DNA of 64,000 nt from assembly GCA_051881695.1 (NCBI GenBank), contig JBJEQJ010000020.1, positions 124,001-188,000 on the forward strand, in the 5' to 3' direction. The notes below the pieces were generated by a model. It was not told the DNA's origin and searched no databases. It worked only from the letters and a program-made list of their open reading frames with translations. This DNA comes from CAYJFG01 sp051881695. GTDB taxonomy: Bacteria > Bacillota > Clostridia > Oscillospirales > Acutalibacteraceae. This document shows, in pieces, positions 7,828-15,975 of the stretch. Position 1 is the first letter of the stretch. Each line of letters starts with the position of its first letter. The translations under genes were made by a program, and so were the position numbers.

Positions 7828-9108
7828 TTGGATAAATTTGTAATTAACGGCGGTACGCCTTTAATGGGCGAGGTTACGATAAGCGGTGCAAAAAATGCGG
7901 CAGTAGCAATTATACCTGCCGTTATTTTGTCAGACGAACCATGCCGTATAGAAAATATACCAAGTATCAGTGATGTAAACTTTATTGCCAACATAATTAA
8001 GGAAATTGGCGCAGACGTTAAAAGAATAAATAAATCTACTCTTGAAATAAATCCGTGTACTATAAGAAGCTCAGTTGCAACTTACGACCAGGTTAAGGGT
8101 ATGAGAGCGTCGTATTATCTTCTGGGCGCACTGCTCGGTAAATTCAACAGCGCACACGTTGCAATGCCGGGCGGATGCGATTTTGGCGTAAGACCTATTG
8201 ACCAGCATTTAAAGGGCTTTGCGGCATTGGGTGCAAAGCATATTCTTAAAGACGGTATTATACACGTTACCGCCGAAAAGCTTAAGGGCGCTCATATTTA
8301 TCTTGACGTTGTGTCGGTGGGTGCTACAATGAACATTATGCTGGCGGCAGTAAAGGCAGACGGGCTTACGGTTATTGAAAATGCCGCAAAGGAGCCGCAC
8401 ATTGTAGACCTTGCAAACTTCCTTAACTCAATGGGAGCAGACGTAAGGGGAGCAGGAACAGACGTTATTAAAATAAGAGGCGTTAATCACCTGCACGGAA
8501 CAACGTATTCAATAATTCCCGATCAGATAGAGGCGGGAACATATATGGTAGCCGCCGCTGCAACAAAGGGCAGTGTGCTTATTAAGAACGTTATTCCAAA
8601 GCATCTGGAGTCAATAACGGCGAAATTAAGAGAAATGGGCGCAGTAGTAATTGAATATGACGAGGCGGTAAAGGTTACTGCAACAAGAAGACTTGACCGC
8701 TGCAATATAAAGACAATGCCGCACCCCGGATTTCCTACAGATATGCAGCCGCAGTTTACTGCACTGTTGGCTATATCGAACGGAACAAGCAAGGTTAACG
8801 AAAACGTATGGGATAACCGTTTTCGCTATATAGGGGAGCTTTGCAGAATGGGCGCGCAAATATCTGTTGACGGCAGAATTGCAATTATAGACGGAGTTGA
8901 GTCCTTGACAGCGGCACCTGTTAAAGCTACGGACCTGCGTGCAGGCGCAGCTATGATAATAGCAGGCTTAAGCACACAAGGCACAACGGAGATTGAAAAC
9001 ATTGTCCACATTGAACGCGGCTATGAGGAAATAGTTGAAAAGCTCAGGGGCTTGGGCGCGGATATTAAAAAGATAACCACAAAAACAACGCAGGTAGTAA
9101 CTGCGTAG
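7828..9108 (+). CDS. murA: UDP-N-acetylglucosamine 1-carboxyvinyltransferase
   Basis: First committed step of peptidoglycan synthesis: transfer of enolpyruvate from PEP to UDP-GlcNAc in the cytosol. About 426 residues in the EPSP-synthase fold. The catalytic, fosfomycin-target cysteine is present in MPGGCDFGVRPID near residue 117. Other family blocks are SGAKNAAVAIIPAVIL at the N-terminus and PGFPTDMQPQFTALLA. The start is most likely the TTG at 7828. An in-frame GTG at 7816 overlaps the TAGGAG ribosome binding site itself and cannot be used together with it. A terminator follows. Confidence 0.95.
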   Translation: MDKFVINGGTPLMGEVTISGAKNAAVAIIPAVILSDEPCRIENIPSISDVNFIANIIKEIGADVKRINKSTLEINPCTIRSSVATYDQVKGMRASYYLLGALLGKFNSAHVAMPGGCDFGVRPIDQHLKGFAALGAKHILKDGIIHVTAEKLKGAHIYLDVVSVGATMNIMLAAVKADGLTVIENAAKEPHIVDLANFLNSMGADVRGAGTDVIKIRGVNHLHGTTYSIIPDQIEAGTYMVAAAATKGSVLIKNVIPKHLESITAKLREMGAVVIEYDEAVKVTATRRLDRCNIKTMPHPGFPTDMQPQFTALLAISNGTSKVNENVWDNRFRYIGELCRMGAQISVDGRIAIIDGVESLTAAPVKATDLRAGAAMIIAGLSTQGTTEIENIVHIERGYEEIVEKLRGLGADIKKITTKTTQVVTA

Positions 9109-9167
9109 CCTTAACGAAATCTCGTTACAGCTTTTATAAAAACGAGCTTTAAAAATCTTAGGGAAAT

Positions 9168-9204
9168 CCCGACTTAACGCATAATTTGTTAGGTCGGGTG
9201 TTTT
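9168..9204 (+). terminator. Rho-independent terminator of murA
   Basis: CCCGACTTAAC and GTTAGGTCGGG (9168-9198) form an 11-bp stem with one G-T pair and a 9-base loop, followed by TGTTTTAG. A second CTCGTT/AACGAG hairpin lies just upstream at 9121-9146. Confidence 0.75.
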
Positions 9205-9247
9205 AGTATTTATTAGCTTGCACTCTGAAAGGAATGGAAAACAAATT

Positions 9248-10039
9248 ATGGCAAGGCTGTACCCGCTTTTCAGCGGAAGCAAGGGAAACTGCTATTACAT
9301 AGGCAGCGGTAGCGGCGGTGTTTTAATAGACGCCGGCAGAAGCGCAAAGCAAATAGAACAGGCTTTAGCGGATAATGAAATACCTGTTGAGCAGATTAAC
9401 GGTATATTTGTAACGCACGAGCACAGCGACCATATTAAGGGTCTGCGTGTGTTTGCAAGCAGATACGGTATAAATGTTTACGGCTCAAAGGGAACGATAA
9501 AGGAGCTTGAAAACCAGAACGCTTTAACAGGGAAGTTCAAGGCTGCTGCGATAGATTACAGCGGAATTGACCTGTGCAATATGAGGATAATACCGTTTAA
9601 AACCTCTCACGATTGCGCTGAAAGCACCGGCTTTGTTGTATATACCTCAGACGGCAGGAAGGCGGCTGTTGCAACAGATACAGGTATACTGACAGAGAAA
9701 GCACAAAAAGCAATTTTAGGCTGTGACGCAGTTGTAATAGAGTCTAATCACGATGTTAATATGCTTTTAAACGGAATATATCCGTATTACTTAAAGCGCA
9801 GAATTTTATCAAAGGTGGGCCATTTGTCAAATGACGACTGCTCGCAGTTTTTGCCGCAGCTTATACGCCATGGCACAACAAGGCTTGTGCTTGCACATTT
9901 AAGCGCAGAAAACAATATGCCGGCTGTTGCAAAGCAAACGGCTGTGTACGCACTGCAAAAAGAGGATATGAAGCTTGACGATGATTACAGGCTTTCGATA
10001 GCTCCTGAAAGCTATAACGGACAGGTTATTATATTTTGA
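9248..10039 (+). CDS. MBL-fold metallo-hydrolase, WalJ/YycJ-like
   Basis: A 263-residue metallo-beta-lactamase-fold hydrolase. The metal-binding motif THEHSDHIKG is near residue 57, and further ligands are in FKTSHDCAES, VATDTGIL and SNHDVNML. The FSGSKGNCYYIGSG start is typical of the YycJ/WalJ group, proposed to act as a 5'-exonuclease or in coordinating division with replication. The start is the ATG at 9248; the AGGA site is about 14 bases upstream, rather distant. A TTG-started frame ten codons longer is possible but reads through the ribosome binding site. rlmH follows 39 bases later, an association often seen in Firmicutes. Confidence 0.88.
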   Translation: MARLYPLFSGSKGNCYYIGSGSGGVLIDAGRSAKQIEQALADNEIPVEQINGIFVTHEHSDHIKGLRVFASRYGINVYGSKGTIKELENQNALTGKFKAAAIDYSGIDLCNMRIIPFKTSHDCAESTGFVVYTSDGRKAAVATDTGILTEKAQKAILGCDAVVIESNHDVNMLLNGIYPYYLKRRILSKVGHLSNDDCSQFLPQLIRHGTTRLVLAHLSAENNMPAVAKQTAVYALQKEDMKLDDDYRLSIAPESYNGQVIIF

Positions 10040-10078
10040 TTGCATAAAGCTTTTACATAAAGGGGTTCTTCTGAAATA

Positions 10079-10561
10079 ATGATAAGCGTAAACATAATTT
10101 GCATTGGAACTTTAAAAGAAAAATATTTTACAGACGCTGTTGCAGAATATTCAAAACGCCTTGGGGGTTTTTGTCGCTTTAAGATAACACAGCTTGACGA
10201 GTACAAGCTTCCGCAAAATCCCGGTCAGGCGCAGATAAATACTGCTGTTTGTGAAGAGGGCAAAAAAATATTGCAGAAGCTTTCAAAGGGCGGTTATACC
10301 GTCGCTATGTGCATTGAGGGCAGGCAGCTTTCCTCGCCGGAGCTTGCCGCTATGCTTGACGACGTGCCGTTAAAAGGGTACAGTAATGTTGATTTTATTA
10401 TAGGCGGCTCCTACGGACTTTCCGAGGATGTGAAAAAAGCGTCGGATTTTAAGCTTTCCATGTCAAAGCTTACTTTTCCGCATCAGCTTGCAAGGGTTAT
10501 GCTGTGCGAGCAGATATACAGGGCATTTCAGATTTCCTGCGGAGGAAAGTACCACAAATAA
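10079..10561 (+). CDS. rlmH: 23S rRNA (pseudouridine-1915 N3)-methyltransferase
   Basis: SPOUT-fold methyltransferase that modifies pseudouridine 1915 in helix 69 of 23S rRNA on 70S ribosomes. The 160 residues match the family length. Diagnostic blocks are NIICIGTLKEKYF at the N-terminus, FIIGGSYGLSEDV forming the S-adenosylmethionine knot, and the C-terminal HQLARVMLCEQIYRAFQI ending GGKYHK. It follows the WalJ-like gene closely on the same strand, and rqcH, another ribosome-related gene, begins 34 bases downstream, so the three probably form one operon. Confidence 0.96.
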   Translation: MISVNIICIGTLKEKYFTDAVAEYSKRLGGFCRFKITQLDEYKLPQNPGQAQINTAVCEEGKKILQKLSKGGYTVAMCIEGRQLSSPELAAMLDDVPLKGYSNVDFIIGGSYGLSEDVKKASDFKLSMSKLTFPHQLARVMLCEQIYRAFQISCGGKYHK

Positions 10562-10595
10562 TTATCTTAATTTATCATAGAACGGAGGGCTGTAT

Positions 10596-12353
10596 ATGGC
10601 TTTGGACGGAGCTTTTCTGCACCACTTAAAAAATGAGCTGAACGAGGCTTTAAAAGATACAAGGGTTGAAAAGGTTTATCAGCCTGCAAAGGAGGAGATT
10701 GTTCTTTCTATGCGGGGCAGAGGCGGTGCTTATCGTCTGCTTTTGAGTGCAAGGGCAAATTCTCCCAGGGTTAATCTTACAGAGTATGCGCCTGAAAACC
10801 CACAGACTCCGCCGATGCTTTGTATGCTTTTGCGTAAAAGACTTTGCTCAGCTAAGCTTAAAAGCATAACACAGCCGCAGCTTGAACGAATACTCATATT
10901 CACCTTTGACGCAGCAAACGAGCTTGGCGACAGAGTTGAGCTTTCGCTGATTGCAGAAATAATGGGAAAGTACAGCAATGTTATCCTTGTTGATTCAGAC
11001 GGAATAATTATAGACGCGCTGAAAAGAGTAGATATTTCAATGTCGCAAAAAAGGCTTGTTTTGCCGGGACTTGCGTACGAGATGCCACCGGCTCAGGATA
11101 AGCTGTGCTTTTTGGATACAGACGATGAAACAGCGGCGCAGAGTATTTTAGGCACAGAAAAAAATATGAAGCTTAACAAGGCTGTTTTAAACAGCGTGCA
11201 GGGCTTTTCACCGATAATATGCAGAGAGCTTGAACATTTAACCGGCAGGGGTGAGGAGCTTAATGTATGCGAGCTTTCTGATGAGCAGAAAACAAGGTTT
11301 AAATTCTTTTTTGCAAGGACGGCTCAGCTTGTTAAAAATTCATCGGGAGTTCCCTGCGTTATTAAGGATATTAAAACAGGCAAGCCTGTTGACTTTTCGT
11401 TTATGGATATTACGCAGTACGGCACTGCGGCAAAGGTTGTAAGATTTGAAAGCTTCAGCGAGCTTTTGGATAACTACTACTTTGAACGTGACAGAGCAGA
11501 GCGCATACGCCAGAGAGCGCAGGATTTATTAAAGCTGCTGACAAATTTATCGGACAGGCTTTCAAGAAAAATAAATACTCAGCTTGCGGAGCTTTCTAAA
11601 TGTGAGGATAGAGAAACGCTGAGAATTAACGGAGATTTAATACAGGCAAATGCCTACAGAATAGAAAAAGGCGCATTATATGCAGAGGTTGAAAATTACT
11701 TTGAAGAAAGCCTGCCTGTTGTAAAAATTAAGCTTGACCCGGCGCTTACAGCGGCGCAAAATGCACAGAGGTATTATAAGGAGTACCGCAAGGCAAAAAC
11801 TGCACAGCAGATGCTGAAGGTGCAGATTGAAAAGGCGAAGGAGGAGCTTGAGTATATTGACAGCGTGTTTGACGCATTAAGCCGTGCAGATAAGGAAAGC
11901 GAGCTTTCGGATATTCGCCAGGAGCTTTCCGAGCAGGGTTATATCAAGCGAGGACGAGGCAAGCAGAAAAAGCCGGCTCCGCTGCCTTTTTTGGAGTTTG
12001 TTTCGGAAAGCGGCTTTAAGATACTTGTCGGCAGAAATAATCACCAGAATGATAAGCTTACGCTTAAAACTGCCAAGAATTATGATTTGTGGTTTCACAC
12101 AAAGAATATACCCGGCTCGCATACCGTTGTTGTGTCTGACGGAAGAGAAATAGACGAGCAGACTGTAATTATGGCGGCACAGATAGCGGCATACCACAGC
12201 AGAGCAAGAGAAAGCAGTAACGTGCCGGTTGACTACACAATTATTAAAAATGTTTCTAAGCCTGCCGGAGCAAAGCCGGGAATGGTAATTTACAAAAATA
12301 ATAAAACGGTGTATGTTACGCCGCACTTGCCGGGAGGCAGAGAGAAGATGTAA
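10596..12353 (+). CDS. rqcH: ribosome-associated quality control protein RqcH (NFACT family)
   Basis: Rqc2 homologue that binds stalled 50S-peptidyl-tRNA complexes and directs C-terminal alanine tailing for degradation; older annotations call it a fibronectin-binding protein. Its 585 residues contain an NFACT-N domain with the conserved DR pair in GDRVELSLIAEIMGKYSN (near 112), helix-hairpin-helix and long coiled-coil segments from about 290 to 440, and a C-terminal NFACT-R domain (KILVGRNNHQNDKLTLKTA, DLWFHTKNIPGSHTVV). A GGAGG site precedes the ATG. An imperfect terminator follows and overlaps the promoter of the next gene. Confidence 0.94.
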   Translation: MALDGAFLHHLKNELNEALKDTRVEKVYQPAKEEIVLSMRGRGGAYRLLLSARANSPRVNLTEYAPENPQTPPMLCMLLRKRLCSAKLKSITQPQLERILIFTFDAANELGDRVELSLIAEIMGKYSNVILVDSDGIIIDALKRVDISMSQKRLVLPGLAYEMPPAQDKLCFLDTDDETAAQSILGTEKNMKLNKAVLNSVQGFSPIICRELEHLTGRGEELNVCELSDEQKTRFKFFFARTAQLVKNSSGVPCVIKDIKTGKPVDFSFMDITQYGTAAKVVRFESFSELLDNYYFERDRAERIRQRAQDLLKLLTNLSDRLSRKINTQLAELSKCEDRETLRINGDLIQANAYRIEKGALYAEVENYFEESLPVVKIKLDPALTAAQNAQRYYKEYRKAKTAQQMLKVQIEKAKEELEYIDSVFDALSRADKESELSDIRQELSEQGYIKRGRGKQKKPAPLPFLEFVSESGFKILVGRNNHQNDKLTLKTAKNYDLWFHTKNIPGSHTVVVSDGREIDEQTVIMAAQIAAYHSRARESSNVPVDYTIIKNVSKPAGAKPGMVIYKNNKTVYVTPHLPGGREKM

Positions 12354-12362
12354 AAATTTAGC

Positions 12363-12414
12363 GGCAGAATGAAAATAATATTCTGTTGCCTTTTGTCGGT
12401 TTATGATATATAAT
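12363..12414 (+). promoter_or_regulatory. rqcH terminator overlapping the promoter of the DUF1858 gene
   Basis: GGCAGAAT and ATTCTGTTGCC (12363-12390) form an imperfect hairpin followed by TTTTG. The last bases of the stem are also the -35 TTGCCT (12386-12391), which sits 17 bases from TATAAT (12409-12414). Terminator and promoter share sequence. Confidence 0.6.
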
Positions 12415-12498
12415 CATATATAGTTTAAAGTGATTTTAAAAATGTTAAGTAAGTACCGATTTAATCAGTGGTTACTTAAAAAAACGGAGGTAACGAAA

Positions 12499-12699
12499 AT
12501 GGCACAAATTACAAAGGATACTATCATCGGAGATATTCTTGACCTTGACAGCACAACAGCACCCTTCTTTTTTGAAATGGGTATGCATTGTCTGGGCTGT
12601 CCGTCTTCAAGAGGAGAAACTCTTGAGCAGGCTTGTATGGTACACGGCGTTGACCCGGACGAGCTTGTAAATAAAATAAACGCTCACCTTGCTAAGTAA
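12499..12699 (+). CDS. DUF1858 domain protein (hybrid-cluster-associated redox disulfide type)
   Basis: A 66-residue protein made of one DUF1858 domain: an N-terminal ITKDTIIGDILDLDSTTAPF, then FFEMGMHCLGCPSSRGETLE with a CxxC motif, and a third cysteine in EQACMVHG. The family is proposed to be a small redox-disulfide or metal-binding partner of hybrid-cluster and other redox proteins; its function is not established. The start at 12499 has GGAGG 8 bases upstream. It is monocistronic between its own promoter and a strong terminator. Confidence 0.85.
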   Translation: MAQITKDTIIGDILDLDSTTAPFFFEMGMHCLGCPSSRGETLEQACMVHGVDPDELVNKINAHLAK

Positions 12700-12719
12700 G
12701 CGTTTAACGGCAAAATTAA

Positions 12720-12749
12720 GGAGCGTACAGAGATTTGTACGCTCCTTTT
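12720..12749 (+). terminator. Rho-independent terminator after the DUF1858 gene
   Basis: GGAGCGTAC and GTACGCTCC (12720-12745) pair perfectly over 9 bp with an 8-base loop and are followed by TTTTG. Confidence 0.85.
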
Positions 12750-12779
12750 GATAGTTTAGTAAATTAAAGGAAAAAGCGT

Positions 12780-13481
12780 ATGACCAGACCTCTTTTTACT
12801 CTTGATGACAGGCTTAAGCTTTGCGCTGACTTTGTAAGGCAGGGCGCATTGCTTGCAGATATAGGTACAGACCACGCATATCTGCCTGTATATTTATATA
12901 AAACAGGCAGAATAAAAAGGGCAATAGCCGCCGATTTGCGCCCCGGTCCGCTTATGCGTGCAAAGCAGACTGTTGAAAAATACTCAGCTGAAGACGGTGT
13001 AGAGCCAAGGCTTTCCGACGGACTTTTAAATATAAACAGCAAAGAATGTACGGATATTGTAATTGCAGGAATGGGCGGCGAGCTTATAGCTTCTATTCTT
13101 GAAAAAAGCAAGTGGGTGCAGGATAAAGAAAAAAGACTGATTTTACAGCCGATGTCAAGGGCGGAGCGCTTAAGAGAATATCTGTTTGAAAACGGCTTTA
13201 ATATTTTATGCGAGCAAACAGCAAAGGCAGACGGCAAGGTGTATTCGGCTATGCTTTGCACATATTGCGGCAGTAAAGCTATATATACAGCGGCGGATAT
13301 TTATGTCGGCAGGCTTAAACCGCAGGAAATAAAGCTTGATAAAGCATATGTGCAAAATATAATAAGCGCATTAAAAAGAAAACAGCAGGGACTTGAAGCC
13401 GGCGCAAGCATAGAAGAAGCAGAAAAAACGGCGAAGCTTGTAGATGTGTTACAAAGTGAGCTTGGTACAAATAAGGAGTAA
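12780..13481 (+). CDS. trmK: tRNA (adenine(22)-N(1))-methyltransferase
   Basis: Rossmann-fold methyltransferase that makes m1A22 in tRNA. The 233 residues begin with LDDRLKLCADFVRQGALLAD, then the S-adenosylmethionine motif IGTDHAYLPVYL, the family-specific IAGMGGELIASIL near residue 97, and LQPMSRAERLREYLFENGF. A helical C-terminal segment rich in Lys and Glu follows. The ATG at 12780 has AAAGGAAA upstream. The gene stands alone on the plus strand, with no clear terminator in the 80-base gap before the formate/nitrite channel. Confidence 0.92.
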   Translation: MTRPLFTLDDRLKLCADFVRQGALLADIGTDHAYLPVYLYKTGRIKRAIAADLRPGPLMRAKQTVEKYSAEDGVEPRLSDGLLNINSKECTDIVIAGMGGELIASILEKSKWVQDKEKRLILQPMSRAERLREYLFENGFNILCEQTAKADGKVYSAMLCTYCGSKAIYTAADIYVGRLKPQEIKLDKAYVQNIISALKRKQQGLEAGASIEEAEKTAKLVDVLQSELGTNKE

Positions 13482-13561
13482 AACAGTTTATTTTTGTTTT
13501 GCGCCATCTTTTTAATATCAGTTTTTAATTTAGATAAATTAATTCATCGGAGGGATTTATT

Positions 13562-14338
13562 ATGTTTTCGAAGGCATATGAGGCTGCTGCAAATGCGGCA
13601 GGTACAAAGCTTGAACTGCTTAAGAAAAATCCAATCGGATATTTTCTGCTTGCAGTGCTTGCCGGAATTTTTATAGGCTTCGGCGTGCTTTTGGCATTCA
13701 GCATAGGCGGAATGTTAGGCGGTGCGCCGTATACGAAGGTGCTTATGGGGCTGTCCTTCGGCATTGCGTTAAGCCTTGTTGTTATAGCGGGTGCGGAGCT
13801 GTTCACAGGAAATAACCTTGTTATGGCGGCAGGATTTGCAAAGAAGAAGGTAAAGCTTTCTGACCTTTGCAGGCTGTGGCTTATCTGCTACATAGGCAAC
13901 TGGATAGGTTCTGTTTTGCTTGCGGTTATTTTTCATTTTACCGGACTGGGCGGCGGAGCAACTGGCGAGTTTATTGCAGCTGCGGCGGCAGGGAAAATGG
14001 GTCTTGAGCCTATTCCGCTTTTTTTAAGAGGAGTTTTGTGCAATGTTTTGGTTTGTCTTGCTGTGTGGTGCAGCTTTAAATGTAAAAGCGAAAGCGGCAA
14101 GCTTATTATGATTTTCTGGTGCCTTTTTGCCTTTATTACTACTGGCTTTGAGCACAGCATAGCAAATATGACGCTGCTTACAGCTGCTTTGCTGGAGCCA
14201 TATGCTCAGACAGTGAGCATAGGCGGATATTTTTATAATATTATTATTGTTACGCTTGGCAATATGGCGGGCGGTATTCTGTTTGTGGCTGTTCCGTATT
14301 ATGTTGCTTCGCTCAATAAGAGCACAACAGAAAAATAA
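13562..14338 (+). CDS. formate/nitrite transporter (FNT) family channel
   Basis: Pentameric membrane channel for small monovalent anions such as formate, nitrite or hydrosulfide. The 258 residues contain six hydrophobic spans. Family signatures are FGIALSLVVIAGAELFTGNN near residue 73 and the later NVLVCLAVW and FEHSIANM segments. In a fermentative anaerobe, formate export or import is the likeliest role, but the substrate is not determined by these motifs alone. GGAGGG lies 8 bases upstream of the ATG. A hairpin shared with the convergent Ig-like gene closes the transcript. Confidence 0.9.
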   Translation: MFSKAYEAAANAAGTKLELLKKNPIGYFLLAVLAGIFIGFGVLLAFSIGGMLGGAPYTKVLMGLSFGIALSLVVIAGAELFTGNNLVMAAGFAKKKVKLSDLCRLWLICYIGNWIGSVLLAVIFHFTGLGGGATGEFIAAAAAGKMGLEPIPLFLRGVLCNVLVCLAVWCSFKCKSESGKLIMIFWCLFAFITTGFEHSIANMTLLTAALLEPYAQTVSIGGYFYNIIIVTLGNMAGGILFVAVPYYVASLNKSTTEK

Positions 14339-14345
14339 ATAATAA

Positions 14346-14400
14346 AAAAACAATGCGCTGAGCTGCGGAACAAAGGTCCGTACCTCGGCGCACTTTTTGC
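14346..14400. terminator. bidirectional terminator between FNT and Ig-like genes
   Basis: TGCGCTGAG and CTCGGCGCA with an inner CGGA/TCCG stem (about 14353-14392) are flanked by AAAAAAA on the left and TTTTTG on the right. The hairpin can therefore terminate the plus-strand FNT gene and the convergent minus-strand gene. Confidence 0.75.
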
Positions 14401-14413
14401 TTTTGTTATAGAA

Positions 14414-15772
14414 TTATTCGCTTACTGTTACACTGCATTTTGCGGCTGTATTGCTGCCGTCCTTTGTTTTTACGGTTATGGTACAGCTTCCCTTTTTAAC
14501 TGCCGTTACAATACCGCTTGAAGAAACCGTTGCAACCTTTGTGTTGCTGCTTGACCACGTAAGAGCTTTAGTTGTGGCGCTTAAAGGCGTTATTGTTGCG
14601 CTTAGGGGGAATGTATCGCCTGAGCGTGTAAGTGTTAAGTCACGGCAGTTAAGCCGCAGTTCTGTTATTAATACCGGCTTTATCACAGTAACCTTGCAGG
14701 TGTCCTTAACATTACTGCCGTCTGTAGATGAGCAGGTGATAGTTGCAGTACCTGCGCTTATAGCCTTTAGCTTTCCGTTTGCGTCAACTGTTGCAACCTT
14801 CTTATTGGACGAGCTCCACTTAAGCTTTTTGTTGTGGGCGTTAGTCGGATTAACCGTAGCCTTGAAGGTGCCGGAGCGTCCTATTATCCATTTTAAGCTG
14901 TTTGTATTGAGCTTTATTGATTTAACCGGCTGGTATACCGTAACCTTGCACGTTTGCACAGCAGTTGATTTTCCCTTTGCTTTTGCCGTAATTGTACAGC
15001 TTCCCTTTGCTTTTGCCGTAATCTTTCCGTTTGCATCAACTGTTGCAACCTTTGTGTTAGAGGAAGACCATTTGTAGTCCGGCGTGTTAGTAGACGGCGA
15101 GGAGCTTACCTTTAAGGCAGTTGTACTGCCTGCGGCGCATTTAAGCGAGGTTTTGTTAAGCTTAAAGGATTTGATTTTTTCATAAACAGTAACCTTACAG
15201 CTTGCAGTTATTTTTTTTCCGCCCTTTGCTGTGCAGGTTATTGTTGCCGTACCTACGCCTACAGCCTTCAGCCTTCCGTTTGCATCAACGACAGCTACCT
15301 TTTTATTTGAGCTTTTGTAGGTAACGCCCTTTTCCCCTGCGTCGGAGGGTGATACCGTAGCTTTAAAGTTTCCTTCGTTGCCTATATACCAGTTGAGCGA
15401 GGTTTTATTAAGCTTTACGGCTGTTGCAGCCTTATAAACCTGCACCCTGCAGGTATCGTAAACGCCGCTTCCGTCTGTGGCGCAGGCTATTATTGTGCAG
15501 TAACCGGGGCTGCTTGCAGTAAGCTTGCCGTCAGCGGAAATTTTGGCTATTTTAGTATTTGTTGACTTCCAACTGAGCTTTGCGTTATTTGTAACGGTTG
15601 GCTTAAAGGTTCCTGTTTGTCCTGCATACCACCGCAAAGAGTGAACATTGAGCGTTACGCTTGTTTTGTTTTTTGCAGCAGATGAAGCGCCGTAAACGCT
15701 TAAACAGTTAAAAGACATAAGAAGCGTAATAATAAGCAATATACATATTGAGCTTTTTACAGTTTTACTCAT
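14414..15772 (-). CDS. secreted protein with five bacterial Ig-like (BIG2) domains
   Basis: A 452-residue exported protein. An N-terminal signal peptide (MSKTVKSSICILLIITLLMS onward, cleaved after about VYGA) is followed by five consecutive BIG2 repeats of about 85 residues. Each carries the pattern KLNKTSL...G...WSSSNTKVATVDANGK...G.ATIT...C.V.V. No cell-wall sorting signal, catalytic domain or dockerin is visible, so it looks like a pure surface or extracellular spacer or adhesin. AAGGAG lies 9 bases before the ATG. In repeat three the DNA contains a 22-base direct repeat 30 bases apart (14971-14992 and 15001-15022) that encodes a doubled AKAKG segment. Confidence 0.88.
   Translation of the reverse strand: MSKTVKSSICILLIITLLMSFNCLSVYGASSAAKNKTSVTLNVHSLRWYAGQTGTFKPTVTNNAKLSWKSTNTKIAKISADGKLTASSPGYCTIIACATDGSGVYDTCRVQVYKAATAVKLNKTSLNWYIGNEGNFKATVSPSDAGEKGVTYKSSNKKVAVVDANGRLKAVGVGTATITCTAKGGKKITASCKVTVYEKIKSFKLNKTSLKCAAGSTTALKVSSSPSTNTPDYKWSSSNTKVATVDANGKITAKAKGSCTITAKAKGKSTAVQTCKVTVYQPVKSIKLNTNSLKWIIGRSGTFKATVNPTNAHNKKLKWSSSNKKVATVDANGKLKAISAGTATITCSSTDGSNVKDTCKVTVIKPVLITELRLNCRDLTLTRSGDTFPLSATITPLSATTKALTWSSSNTKVATVSSSGIVTAVKKGSCTITVKTKDGSNTAAKCSVTVSE
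14971..15022. repeat. 22-bp direct repeat within the Ig-like gene
   Basis: The 22 bases at 14971-14992 recur exactly at 15001-15022, a 30-base (10-codon) period. In the protein this doubles an ITAKAKG segment at the edge of Ig-like repeat three, indicating a recent in-frame slippage or duplication. Confidence 0.85.
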
Positions 15773-15975
15773 CTAAAATCTCCTTAAAATTATAAGATGA
15801 CAAAATTATAACAAATATTCTAAAAAATTGCAAGTCTGTAACTTTTTTTGAGAAGTCGTCCTGCTAAAGTGAGCATATACGGCAATAGCTTCACTCTTGT
15901 TAAGACTGGACTAATAACCGAAAATATGTTATTTTATATTAAGCAAATCAAGCACAAAATGGGAGGTTTTAGGCT

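Noticed and set aside
14451..15077. A 208-codon frame on the plus strand within the Ig-like gene
   Set aside because: It is the complement of the repetitive BIG2 domains, and its length comes from the repeat structure; no ribosome binding site.
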